DNA of 10,300 bases from Acidilobaceae archaeon UBA162 (GCA_002496425.1 DAJS01000008.1:7071-17370), one strand, 5' to 3'; counted from the first letter of the stretch, positions 1 through 6,183 are shown. Program-made: numbers and translations. Notes: a model not told the origin generated them from the letters alone.

Positions 1-522
1 CCTTTTGCCGTCATCCCATTCTACGTCTCTGCGGTGAGGAGGCTACCGGAGGATAGGAGACCTCACTTCCTCAAGATGTTGATAGGATCGGCTGTCTTCA
101 TGTTGCTGGCCTTCGTTATAGTGGGCGACTACCTGCTTGCAATGCTGGGGGTCACAATTAATGACTTCAGGATAGCCGCAGGCATAATCCTCCTCGTATA
201 TGCCATCTCCAGCCTGTTCGACATAGAAATAGGGGCGCCGTCGAGCCCTGAGGACGTGGAGAAGCAGGCCATAGTGCCTTTGGCCACACCTCTGCTGGCA
301 GGGCCAGGGAGCATATCCACCGTGCTCTACTTCAGGTACATCTACGGCTACCCAGTGGCCCTGGCTAGCATAGCGGTGAACGCCTTGTTGGCTTATGCAA
401 TACTTCTCTTCGGGGAGAGGCTGATGAGGTTCCTCGGCAAGCATGGGGCCCTGCTGATAGACAAGTTTATGAGCCTTGTGCTCGCGGGCTTTGCAGTAAG
501 CCTCATAAGGATGTCCCTGTGA
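1..522 (+). CDS. MarC-family (UPF0056) integral membrane protein, 5' end missing
   Basis: The reading frame is open from the first base, so the gene starts upstream of the window; the GTG at 34 is an internal codon, not a credible start. The visible 173 residues are mostly hydrophobic helices. They begin with PFAVIPFYVSAV, the 'NP-x-xx-IPIFLSLT'-type first helix of MarC proteins. The FRIAAGIILLVYAI segment and the hallmark VPLATPLLAGPGSISTVL loop (after about residue 90) follow. MarC proteins are six-helix membrane proteins of about 200 residues, so roughly 30 N-terminal residues are missing. Their transport substrate is not established, and the historical link to multiple antibiotic resistance in E. 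coli was withdrawn. The gene is followed by a 185-nt gap and appears to end its transcription unit. Family assignment is confident; function is unknown. Confidence 0.9.
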   Translation, partial: PFAVIPFYVSAVRRLPEDRRPHFLKMLIGSAVFMLLAFVIVGDYLLAMLGVTINDFRIAAGIILLVYAISSLFDIEIGAPSSPEDVEKQAIVPLATPLLAGPGSISTVLYFRYIYGYPVALASIAVNALLAYAILLFGERLMRFLGKHGALLIDKFMSLVLAGFAVSLIRMSL

Positions 523-564
523 GCGCCGAGGACTCAGACGGGGACAGCCTCCTCATCCTTGCCA

Positions 565-617
565 TCAGGCCTATCGACATCATCACGGCCCTCGGCAACA
601 CAGGCCTAGCTCATCAC
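565..617 (-). ncRNA. Candidate box C/D guide sRNA (2'-O-methylation guide)
   Basis: Read on the minus strand, the pieces of an archaeal box C/D sRNA appear in order. Box C is GTGATGA (617-611), then a 15-nt guide (610-596) and a D'-like CCGA (595-592, consensus CTGA). A 5-nt spacer leads to box C' GTGATGA (586-580), an 11-nt guide (579-569) and box D CTGA (568-565). The total of 53 nt and the spacings are typical of archaeal sRNAs, which bind L7Ae, Nop5 and fibrillarin. By the D+5 rule the D guide would direct methylation of the A in 5'-GCCUAUCGACA, and the D' guide the A in 5'-CAACACAGG. I recall AACACAGG from 23S rRNA but cannot confirm the site. Weak points are the imperfect D' box and a terminal stem of only about two pairs. 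The palindromic TATA box at 672-679 could serve this strand too. Confidence 0.55.
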
Positions 618-670
618 TGTTCGCCCTTGCAGCGGTCCTCATCGGGCCAAGCAACTCCTGGACGCTAACC

Positions 671-680
671 CTTATATAAT
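671..680 (+). promoter_or_regulatory. TATA box for the UspA-domain gene
   Basis: The sequence cTTATATAAt stands out from GC-rich flanks. Its centre is about 32 nt upstream of the TTG start at 708. With the usual archaeal TATA-to-start-site distance of about 26 nt, transcription would begin around 700-704, giving a nearly leaderless mRNA. The core TTATATAA is its own reverse complement, so it could also fire leftward toward the sRNA candidate. Confidence 0.7.
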
Positions 681-707
681 CTGTTTGTCCATACTAAGCT
701 AGGGGCC

Positions 708-1136
708 TTGTACAAGCGCGTACTGGTGGGCTATGACGGGAGCGAGGGTGGCGAGAAGGCCCTAACCAGGGCTGTGGAGCTAGCCAAGGTATTTGGCAGC
801 GAGCTATGTCTCCTCACCGTCATACCCCCTAGCTCCCTAGCCTTTGGTGAGATAGTGGCTCCTGATGCAATAAACCTCTCGCTCATAATTGAGTCCTCAA
901 GGAAGAGGCTAGCTGACATCTCGGCAAAGTTGGTCCAGGAAGGCCTAAAGGTCAGGTATGACGTGCTTACGGGAGACCCAGGCGATGTGGTTGTCAGCTA
1001 TGCTGAGGCCAACTCCTGCGACCTCATAGTTCTAGGCAAGAGAAGGCTGTCGCGGCTCGAGCGCCTGGTGCTTGGTAGCGTGACGCACAAGGTTGCGGGC
1101 AAGGCCACTAGGGCTGACGTGCTTGTTGTCCCTTAG
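708..1136 (+). CDS. Universal stress protein (UspA) domain protein
   Basis: A single USP domain of 142 residues, the usual length for one-domain members. The N-terminal strand and nucleotide loop are VLVGYDGSEGGEKAL (residues 5-19), with the Asp10 that contacts adenine in ATP-binding members. The C-terminal motif begins at LIVLGKRR (107-113) and ends VLGSV (121-125). ATP-binding USPs carry G-x2-G-x9-G-S/T; here Gly110, Gly123 and Ser124 are present but the second Gly is Arg113, so nucleotide binding may be altered. The TTG start is the only in-frame start after the TATA box, and it lies at the predicted transcription start. USPs are cytosolic stress or signalling modulators with no defined reaction. 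The 3' end overlaps the convergent MFS gene by 29 bp. The domain call is secure, the physiological role unknown. Confidence 0.92.
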   Translation: MYKRVLVGYDGSEGGEKALTRAVELAKVFGSELCLLTVIPPSSLAFGEIVAPDAINLSLIIESSRKRLADISAKLVQEGLKVRYDVLTGDPGDVVVSYAEANSCDLIVLGKRRLSRLERLVLGSVTHKVAGKATRADVLVVP

Positions 1137-2340
1137 GTATTATTGGCAGCATTGCTGTTGAGGCCAGCGCGAATATAGCAAAGAGCCACATGGCGGCGTC
1201 AAGGCCGCTCATGGGCTTCCAGAGGGTTACTGTCCTGTAGCCTACCACGAGGCCTCCTATTAGGACCCCTACGGCGCCCCCAACAGTATTGCCAATGCCC
1301 CAGACAAGCGAGTTGGCCAGGGCCCTGACCTCAGGGCTGACTACCTGGTTCACGTAGCCTAATAGCACAGGAAAGCCGCTCAGGGCGAAGAGGGAGTAGA
1401 TCCCCAGGAGCGTCGTGAGGGCCACCGCCCCCCTGGCAAGCAGGAAGAGTATGTAAAACGCTGTTGAAACCGCGGTAGTCAGGAACACTATGCTCCTCCC
1501 TCCATACTTACCTGTCAGCCACCCGAAAAGAGGCTGCCCGCCTATGGCAGTGGCGTAGGCTGTTGTAACAGCCACGCCAGTTACTATCCTCGAGTGCACC
1601 AGAGAGTCTATATACGTGAACGCATATGTCATAACCCCTGACATGAACATTGCCCTGACAAAGACCACGGCCGTCAGCGGTACCAAAATGTAGTAGAACG
1701 CCGAGAGCCTCCTCATGGCCTGGGCAGCTGACCCGCCGACGGCTGGCATCCTGACGGGCCTGAGGCCAACGTAAATTATCAGGGCTAGGACGTAGACATA
1801 GACAGCTATTATTGCCAGCGCCATGCTTCCGCCAAGGTAGTGAATTAGGACCACCATAACCGTCGGGAACAGGGCCCTCCCAACGCTTCCTAAGGAGCCG
1901 TTGAAGCCGAGGGCCCTGCCGGGGTTGTCTCTAAACGTGTTCTGCAGTATGGCTCCGCCAAGAGGGTGGTAGAAGGCAAGCCCCGAGCCCAACAGCGCTG
2001 CCCCAAGGCCTATGGTTGTGAGCCTCAGAAGTCCTCCTACTATGAAGGATGCTGCGAAGAGGGCCGAGGAAGTCCCTATCAGCGCAAAGCCTATCAGCAT
2101 CAAGGTGTTGTGAGACCCACTCCTATCCGCATAGCTACTCACAAGCGGGCTTAGGAGGCCCGAGAGCAGGCTCACCATAGCTGCCATCGCTCCAAGGAAG
2201 ACGGCTGAGACGTTCATGCTGAGGTAGTAGTCTATGAGCACCGACATTGTTATCAAGAAGCTGTCGTTAAGGAAATGCGCCAGTGAAGTGAAGGCCAGGG
2301 ACCTGACCCTCAGAGCCCTCTCGGCCTTTTCGTCAAACAT
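1108..2340 (-). CDS. Major facilitator superfamily transporter, Fsr-like
   Basis: A 410-residue protein with about 12 hydrophobic segments, the normal MFS size. The N-terminal helix contains LAHFLNDSFL, followed by the cytoplasmic loop-2/3 signature SYADRSG (motif A, reduced from GxLaDrxGrk). The segments AFYHPLGGAILQ and GRALGFNGSLGSVGRALFP in the third to fifth helices resemble the fosmidomycin-resistance (Fsr) branch of efflux-type MFS carriers. It is therefore probably a proton-coupled exporter of a small organic molecule in the cytoplasmic membrane; the substrate cannot be read from sequence. The ATG start sits just downstream of an AT-rich promoter region shared with the divergent nucleotidyltransferase gene. 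The last 29 bp overlap the end of the UspA gene on the other strand. Superfamily certain, Fsr affinity moderately supported. Confidence 0.9.
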   Translation of the reverse strand: MFDEKAERALRVRSLAFTSLAHFLNDSFLITMSVLIDYYLSMNVSAVFLGAMAAMVSLLSGLLSPLVSSYADRSGSHNTLMLIGFALIGTSSALFAASFIVGGLLRLTTIGLGAALLGSGLAFYHPLGGAILQNTFRDNPGRALGFNGSLGSVGRALFPTVMVVLIHYLGGSMALAIIAVYVYVLALIIYVGLRPVRMPAVGGSAAQAMRRLSAFYYILVPLTAVVFVRAMFMSGVMTYAFTYIDSLVHSRIVTGVAVTTAYATAIGGQPLFGWLTGKYGGRSIVFLTTAVSTAFYILFLLARGAVALTTLLGIYSLFALSGFPVLLGYVNQVVSPEVRALANSLVWGIGNTVGGAVGVLIGGLVVGYRTVTLWKPMSGLDAAMWLFAIFALASTAMLPIIPKGQQARQP

Positions 2341-2370
2341 GATGAACCCTTAAATACACACTTATTGCTA

Positions 2371-2381
2371 GTAAATAAAAA
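2371..2381 (-). promoter_or_regulatory. Probable TATA box for the MFS gene
   Basis: On the minus strand this reads TTTTTATTTAC. Its centre lies about 36 nt before the ATG, so initiation about 26 nt downstream would give a leader of around 10 nt. A second AT-rich word closer to the start (minus-strand GTATTTAAGG, about 12 nt upstream of the ATG) is too near to act as a TATA box for this start. Confidence 0.5.
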
Positions 2382-2412
2382 GTTATGTATATAGCAGCGC
2401 CTTCTTCTTACA

Positions 2413-2422
2413 GCTTAAATAT
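2413..2422 (+). promoter_or_regulatory. TATA box for the nucleotidyltransferase gene
   Basis: GCTTAAATAT lies with its centre about 37 nt upstream of the TTG start, predicting transcription from about 2444 and a very short leader. It sits back to back with the MFS promoter in a 114-nt divergent intergenic region. Confidence 0.6.
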
Positions 2423-2454
2423 CAGCTAAGCCCACATAGCCAAGGGGCCTCTCT

Positions 2455-3186
2455 TTGGTCCTCACGGCTGCAGTGGTCGCGGGAGGCGAGGGTACCAGGT
2501 TTAGACCCTACACAGATCTCGTGCCAAAACCAATGATACCGCTGGGGCCCGAGGAGAGGCCTGTAATGGACTATATAGTTAACATGTTAATAAAGGGCAA
2601 CGTCAACCATGTAGTTCTCCTGGTCGGCTATAAGTGGAAGTACATAAGGAACTACTTTGGCTACGGCGATAGGTTTGGCGTCAAAATAGACTACAGTATT
2701 GATAATGAGACCTACAGAGGCACTGGCGGCTCCTTGCTTAACGCGTACAAGAACCACTTCCTTGACAGTGACCCTGTGGTGGTATGGTATGGTGATATAT
2801 TGGCCCCAATTAGGGCTTCTGAGCTGGCATCATACCATGTGGAGAGAGAAGCCGACGCCGTGCTGGTTGTGAGCAATAAGTATCAGGTCTCCGTCGGTGT
2901 GGTTGATATTGATGACAAGGGTAACATTATTAAGATGTCGGAAAAGCCATGGATCGACCTGAAGAGCACCATAGGGATCTTCACTATAAGGCCTAAGCTG
3001 CTTGAGGAGTTCGAGGCGGAACTCGGCACCTCCTTTGACGTCATGGGCGACCTGATACCGGCCATGATAAGGTCAGGCAAGAAAGTAGTGGCTTACATGT
3101 ACGAGGGCCCATGGATTGACGTGGGGAGCCTCGAGAGGTACAAGAAGATAGATGAGAAGCTGCTCAAGGAAGTCACGAACCTCTAG
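2455..3186 (+). CDS. Sugar-phosphate nucleotidyltransferase (NTP_transferase family)
   Basis: 243 residues comprising only the Rossmann-like nucleotidyltransferase domain. The signature GGEGTRFRPYT (10-20) with PKPMIPL (24-30) binds the NTP and phosphate. RGTGGSLLNA (88-97) matches the LGTAGAL-type base-recognition segment. YGDIL provides the metal-binding Asp114, and WIDVG provides the second metal Asp222. Such enzymes make NDP-sugars from a sugar 1-phosphate and NTP, mannose-1-phosphate guanylyltransferase or glucose-1-phosphate thymidylyl/uridylyltransferase being the usual assignments; the exact nucleotide and sugar cannot be decided here. The C-terminal left-handed beta-helix of longer bifunctional archaeal homologues is absent. 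The TTG start follows a TATA box at leaderless spacing, and GTC-CTC-ACG leads directly into the first beta strand. The gene ends with a 14-bp overlap into the convergent aconitase X small-subunit gene. It probably serves glycan or glycolipid synthesis. Confidence 0.9.
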   Translation: MVLTAAVVAGGEGTRFRPYTDLVPKPMIPLGPEERPVMDYIVNMLIKGNVNHVVLLVGYKWKYIRNYFGYGDRFGVKIDYSIDNETYRGTGGSLLNAYKNHFLDSDPVVVWYGDILAPIRASELASYHVEREADAVLVVSNKYQVSVGVVDIDDKGNIIKMSEKPWIDLKSTIGIFTIRPKLLEEFEAELGTSFDVMGDLIPAMIRSGKKVVAYMYEGPWIDVGSLERYKKIDEKLLKEVTNL

Positions 3187-3577
3187 CGCTCTTCCTTACG
3201 ATTATGGTCCCGTCGCCTAAGAGCTCGACCAGGTCCCCATCTCTCACGCCCCTCAGCTGGTTCTCGTCAATGAAGGCCACCAGCGGCACCTCGGCAAGGA
3301 CAGCACCGGCCACTATTATTGGGTCAACGCGGGACATGACTATTCCCGCCGGGGCCGCACCATTGACCCTCAGAGCGTACATGATGTAGCTGCCGACTGT
3401 GCTGCCCCTGGGCCTAAGGGCCACGATCACTTTGTCCTTAACCTCCCTCCCATCCCTTAGCCTGCCAGTGGTCGGGTCAACATCGCCGTAGAAGCTTATT
3501 GCATCAAGGAAGACCGCCTCCCCCACGGCCCTTCCGGACACCAGCTGCCTCCCCCTGAGAGTCAGGGCCTCAGACAC
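3173..3577 (-). CDS. Aconitase X swivel domain / phosphomevalonate dehydratase small subunit (DUF126)
   Basis: A 134-residue swivel-domain protein. The N-terminal half has FYGDVDPTTGRL (29-40), followed by the active-site loop RPRGSTVGSY (55-64), whose serine corresponds to the conserved swivel-domain Ser that contacts substrate. Then come AAPAGIVMSRVDPIIVAGAVLAE-type strands typical of DUF126. With the large subunit next to it, this should form the [4Fe-4S] enzyme that dehydrates (R)-5-phosphomevalonate to trans-anhydromevalonate 5-phosphate in the archaeal mevalonate pathway described in Aeropyrum pernix. The GTG start overlaps the TGA of the large-subunit gene by 8 nt, which indicates translational coupling and a 1:1 operon. 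Some AcnX proteins act on hydroxyproline-derived compounds instead, but those are usually fused and bacterial. The 3' end overlaps the convergent nucleotidyltransferase gene. Confidence 0.9.
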   Translation of the reverse strand: MSEALTLRGRQLVSGRAVGEAVFLDAISFYGDVDPTTGRLRDGREVKDKVIVALRPRGSTVGSYIMYALRVNGAAPAGIVMSRVDPIIVAGAVLAEVPLVAFIDENQLRGVRDGDLVELLGDGTIIVRKSARGS

Positions 3578-4772
3578 CGCTAACCAGCCTCTCTGCCAGC
3601 CTCTCGGCAGGTTCCAGGCCGACCTTCAGGCCCCTCCTGCTGAGGTAGAAGTAGGCCTTGTAGCTGTTGGTAGCCACAGATAGCGCCTGGCGCCTTAGGG
3701 GGGCTACGACAAGACATGTATCCCTGACCACCAGTCCCTTGAAGGTCCTTATGACCTCTAGAGCCTCAGCGCTCAGCCTTTCCTCCTCTTCCCTTGACAT
3801 GGTGATGATAAGCCTCGGGCCTCCTGGTCTTGGAGAGCCCCTCCTGAGCAGCCTTGCCAGCTCCTCTACCTCCTCAGCTGAGGCATGAGGGCAGCCCAGG
3901 TAGACGATGTCAACGTGCGCAGGAGGTGCCAGCTCCTCAAGTCTCCTCTCAACATCACTGGCCTCCACCTCTATGACCTCTCTAACCTTCTTAGGGGGTC
4001 TCTCAGGGGTTATGCCAGGCAGGAAGACCATGGCTATGTCGCCTGCAGCGCCCATGGCAGCTCCCAGCTCCTTGGCCTGGGCCTCACTGAGCCTGGCCTC
4101 AAGCATAGGGGGTCCCTCGGCCCTGTGCATGGAACTTATCAACTCCCCCATCACACCTATTCTAGCCTCGTCAAGTTTCATGCCCTGCCCGGGCCTGTAG
4201 GCCACCCTAGGCACCCTGTTCTCGGGCACATGGAGGCCATAGTAGTAGGTCCTGCCGGCTATCGCCGCCATCAGGGCCAGTGGTCCTCCCTCCCTATTTG
4301 TCCTGAGGCCGAGGATGCTGTTGGCGTAGACCACGGCGTTAGACTCGCCCCAGGCCACGCTGTTGCCAGGCCTTAACCTCTTCACGTCAGGCATATAGTA
4401 GGGCGTGCAGCTTAACGTTGTCTGAATCCCCATGGATTTAAGCGCATTGAGGATCGCCATCTGCCCTCTCACATACTCAGGGCTAATGTCAAGGACGTCA
4501 AGGCCCTGGGGCGAGTCGAGGTCGAAGCCTATAGGGTTAGCAGTTGTAGGCACTGAGACCTTAGCCCCTGAGGCCGCCAGGTCCTCTAGGAACCTTCTGC
4601 CGGGTTCACCTATGTTGTAGTACGAGACTCCTGAGACGTGGGCGTGGGCTATGGGCTGGAGCCTCTCGGCGCCCAGGGCCTCCCCGACCTTGACCACCAC
4701 TTCAAGGGCCCGGGCCCTGGCCCATCCCTCCTCACCCGCCAGTATTCTCTCCTCCTCCTTGCTCAGGTGCAT
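3570..4772 (-). CDS. Aconitase X catalytic domain / phosphomevalonate dehydratase large subunit (DUF521)
   Basis: About 400 residues, full length for the AcnX catalytic chain. Three cysteines sit in conserved settings, TTLSCTPYY (about 122 from the ATG), YLGCPHAS (about 294) and VRDTCLVVAP (about 353), and would ligate the [4Fe-4S] cluster. WGESNAVVYANSILGLRTNREGGP (central) and the opening LSKEEERILAGEEGWARA are family hallmarks. The partner is the swivel subunit encoded immediately downstream; together they make trans-anhydromevalonate phosphate for isoprenoid ether lipids. Start choice: an in-frame GTG lies 15 nt further upstream. However, the ATG gives the normal family N-terminus (MHLSKEEE), has GGTGGT 7 nt before it, and leaves a 2-nt gap after the upstream gene instead of a 13-nt overlap. 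I therefore prefer the ATG. Family very secure; the mevalonate role is inferred from the archaeal context. Confidence 0.92.
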   Translation of the reverse strand: MHLSKEEERILAGEEGWARARALEVVVKVGEALGAERLQPIAHAHVSGVSYYNIGEPGRRFLEDLAASGAKVSVPTTANPIGFDLDSPQGLDVLDISPEYVRGQMAILNALKSMGIQTTLSCTPYYMPDVKRLRPGNSVAWGESNAVVYANSILGLRTNREGGPLALMAAIAGRTYYYGLHVPENRVPRVAYRPGQGMKLDEARIGVMGELISSMHRAEGPPMLEARLSEAQAKELGAAMGAAGDIAMVFLPGITPERPPKKVREVIEVEASDVERRLEELAPPAHVDIVYLGCPHASAEEVEELARLLRRGSPRPGGPRLIITMSREEEERLSAEALEVIRTFKGLVVRDTCLVVAPLRRQALSVATNSYKAYFYLSRRGLKVGLEPAERLAERLVSGV

Positions 4773-4774
4773 AT

Positions 4775-5785
4775 TCAGTACCACCACGTGTTCAGGAACT
4801 TATGCTCAGGCACCATGTAGAGCCTGTCTGTGAAGGCCTTACAAGCTGGCGCCAGGACGCAGCTATTGCCCTCACAGCCTCCAGACTGCCTGCACCTGAG
4901 GCCGCAGCCCGAGGCGCAGGAAGGATCCATCAGCGTGCAGCACCTCCTCCCGAATGTCCAGAGGAAGTCATCAAGTATGAACGGGTCAGCGCCAGCTGCC
5001 TGGGCTACTAGCCTGTAGGCCTGTCTCACTGCCATCCTTAAGTAGGCGTCCTCAAAGGGCTCAAATTCGATGTTAGCCGCTATCCTCTCCAGTGTCTCCC
5101 GGTCAACGTCAACTATCCCTGTCCTCAGGGCTATCCTGGTAAGGTGGTTGTCAACAGGCACCTCCTTGTCCTGCGGGTCCTGGAACCTGACGATGCCGCG
5201 GCGCTCTATGAACTTAGCCAGCAGGAACGCCTTCTTCTCCACTGGATCCTGGTAGGCCTTGAATACCTTAAGCAGATCTATGAGGCCCTCCGCAACCCCA
5301 AGCCTTAGGAACCCCTTGGATCTCACCACTATCTCAAATGGATCGCCGTTGAACAGGGCCTCGAGCTTCACGCCAAGGTCCCTCAGGAGCTCGGCCCTGA
5401 CCTCGGGGTCAGGGGGTCTGATCTCCCTGCCACTCTTTCCCTTTACCATCAGCCAGTTCAGAACGTCCTTAACTGTTATGCTCTTAAGGCGCTCAGGATA
5501 GAAGAAAGATCTGTCCCTCTCAAACATCTCGGCCCCAAGCCTGTAGAGCAGGTCAGCACCATGGTAGAGCTCACCACCCACGTAGCCTTCGTAGTCCCTT
5601 CCCGGCCTACTGAGCCTGTGATCCATGGCTACCATTACTAGGAAGTAGGCCATCAGGTCCCTCCTGTTTGTGCCGGGAGGAGGGTAATAGCGTCTGTCCT
5701 CGAAGGTGTCTACTGTCAGCCTAGCCAGGGCTGGGGCTATTAGTTTCCCGACCATTTCAGCCTTAACCCTCTCGACACTTACCAT
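4775..5785 (-). CDS. Uncharacterised EndoIII/HhH-GPD-like protein with C-terminal eight-cysteine Fe-S-type loop
   Basis: About 336 residues; I do not know a characterised homologue. Residues about 185-228 read like the core of endonuclease III-type DNA glycosylases. KKAFLLAKF occupies the place of the GxGxKTA helix-hairpin-helix, and VPVDNHLTRIALRTGIV parallels the VPVDTHVxRVxNRLGLV segment with its catalytic Asp (here Asp213). However, the glycine hairpin LPGVG is not recognisable. The tail packs eight cysteines into 34 residues (283, 284, 291, 295, 299, 305, 310, 316). The last three, C-x4-C-x5-C, resemble the end of the EndoIII [4Fe-4S] loop (C-x6-C-x2-C-x5-C). It is first in an operon with the aconitase X genes (2-nt gap). 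GTG (5788) and ATG (5785) are adjacent; the ATG is chosen. It could be a DNA or RNA base-processing enzyme, or a non-catalytic Fe-S relative. Confidence 0.75.
   Translation of the reverse strand: MVSVERVKAEMVGKLIAPALARLTVDTFEDRRYYPPPGTNRRDLMAYFLVMVAMDHRLSRPGRDYEGYVGGELYHGADLLYRLGAEMFERDRSFFYPERLKSITVKDVLNWLMVKGKSGREIRPPDPEVRAELLRDLGVKLEALFNGDPFEIVVRSKGFLRLGVAEGLIDLLKVFKAYQDPVEKKAFLLAKFIERRGIVRFQDPQDKEVPVDNHLTRIALRTGIVDVDRETLERIAANIEFEPFEDAYLRMAVRQAYRLVAQAAGADPFILDDFLWTFGRRCCTLMDPSCASGCGLRCRQSGGCEGNSCVLAPACKAFTDRLYMVPEHKFLNTWWY
4780..4785 (-). promoter_or_regulatory. Ribosome binding site deciding the aconitase X large-subunit start
   Basis: GGTGGT on the minus strand, 7 nt before the ATG at 4772, contains the GGTG core of the archaeal Shine-Dalgarno GGAGGTG. 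It lies inside the final codons of the preceding gene. It overlaps the alternative GTG at 4787-4785, which argues against that GTG being the start. Confidence 0.5.
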
Positions 5786-5841
5786 CACAGCTGGTCCCTA
5801 CCAGGCTTAGCAGCTTAGCCTGTAGTCCAGCCGCGAGCCCT

Positions 5842-5850
5842 GTTTTAATC
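5842..5850 (+). promoter_or_regulatory. Weak TATA-like element in the divergent intergenic region
   Basis: GTTTTAATC is the only AT-rich word in the 89-nt gap between the divergent genes. It is centred about 32 nt upstream of the rightward TTG start, the same spacing as at the UspA gene. Read leftward (GATTAAAAC) it lies about 60 nt before the EndoIII-like gene and could serve that operon with a leader of some 30 nt, as no better minus-strand box is visible. Confidence 0.4.
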
Positions 5851-5877
5851 TGGCTAGGCCTAGGTCTCCCTAGGGCC

Positions 5878-6183
5878 TTGGCTGAGAGCTGGGAGCTTGA
5901 GGCATCGAGGCTGCTGGATAGGGCAAGGCGGCTGAAGGGCGAGCCCAGGGAGGCGTTCCTATACATGTTAGATTCCATATCGGTTGGCGACCTGAGGGCC
6001 GCTCAGGAGCTGAGGAGACGGGGACTCAAGGACCCCAACGGGGCGCTAGAGCAGCTGGTGGAGGAAGGGCTCCTGGAGCGCGAGCGCGACTGCTACAATC
6101 TCGCCGCGCCGCTCAGGCTCCTGGTGGCGAGGCGTGGCGCCGAGATGGTTAAGAAGGTCCTCAGCGGTCATGGAGGCCCTTAG
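5878..6183 (+). CDS. Small putative winged-helix protein, function unknown
   Basis: A 101-residue, charged, cytosolic protein with no membrane segment. An N-terminal helix rich in Arg/Leu (residues 3-20) precedes a stretch that looks like a winged helix. A possible helix-turn-helix runs from REAFLYMLDSISVGDL to AAQELRRRGL (24-50). It continues with DPNGALEQLVEEGLLERERD (52-71), the pattern 'x-LVEEGLLER' being typical of the recognition helix and wing. A basic C-terminal helix (79-95) follows. I do not recognise a named family; it could be a DNA-binding regulator or a small replication/repair accessory protein. The start is a TTG at the position predicted for a leaderless transcript, with no alternative upstream. 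It is divergent from the EndoIII-like/aconitase X operon, so local regulation of that operon is possible but unproven. Coding potential and codon use match the neighbours. Confidence 0.7.
   Translation: MAESWELEASRLLDRARRLKGEPREAFLYMLDSISVGDLRAAQELRRRGLKDPNGALEQLVEEGLLERERDCYNLAAPLRLLVARRGAEMVKKVLSGHGGP

Noticed and set aside
540..660. A plus-strand frame after MarC that reads like a short protein segment (AIRPIDIITALGNTGLA).
   Set aside because: It has no start codon or ribosome site, matches nothing I know and ends soon; the C/D-box reading of the other strand explains the same bases better, though not with certainty.
2339..2345. ATGATGA resembling a box C on the plus strand.
   Set aside because: It is formed by the MFS start codon region, and no CTGA follows in the AT-rich promoter DNA downstream.
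3885..4376. A 163-codon open frame on the plus strand.
   Set aside because: It is antisense to the aconitase X large subunit, whose motifs are unmistakable; the open frame results from the GC-rich codon pattern.
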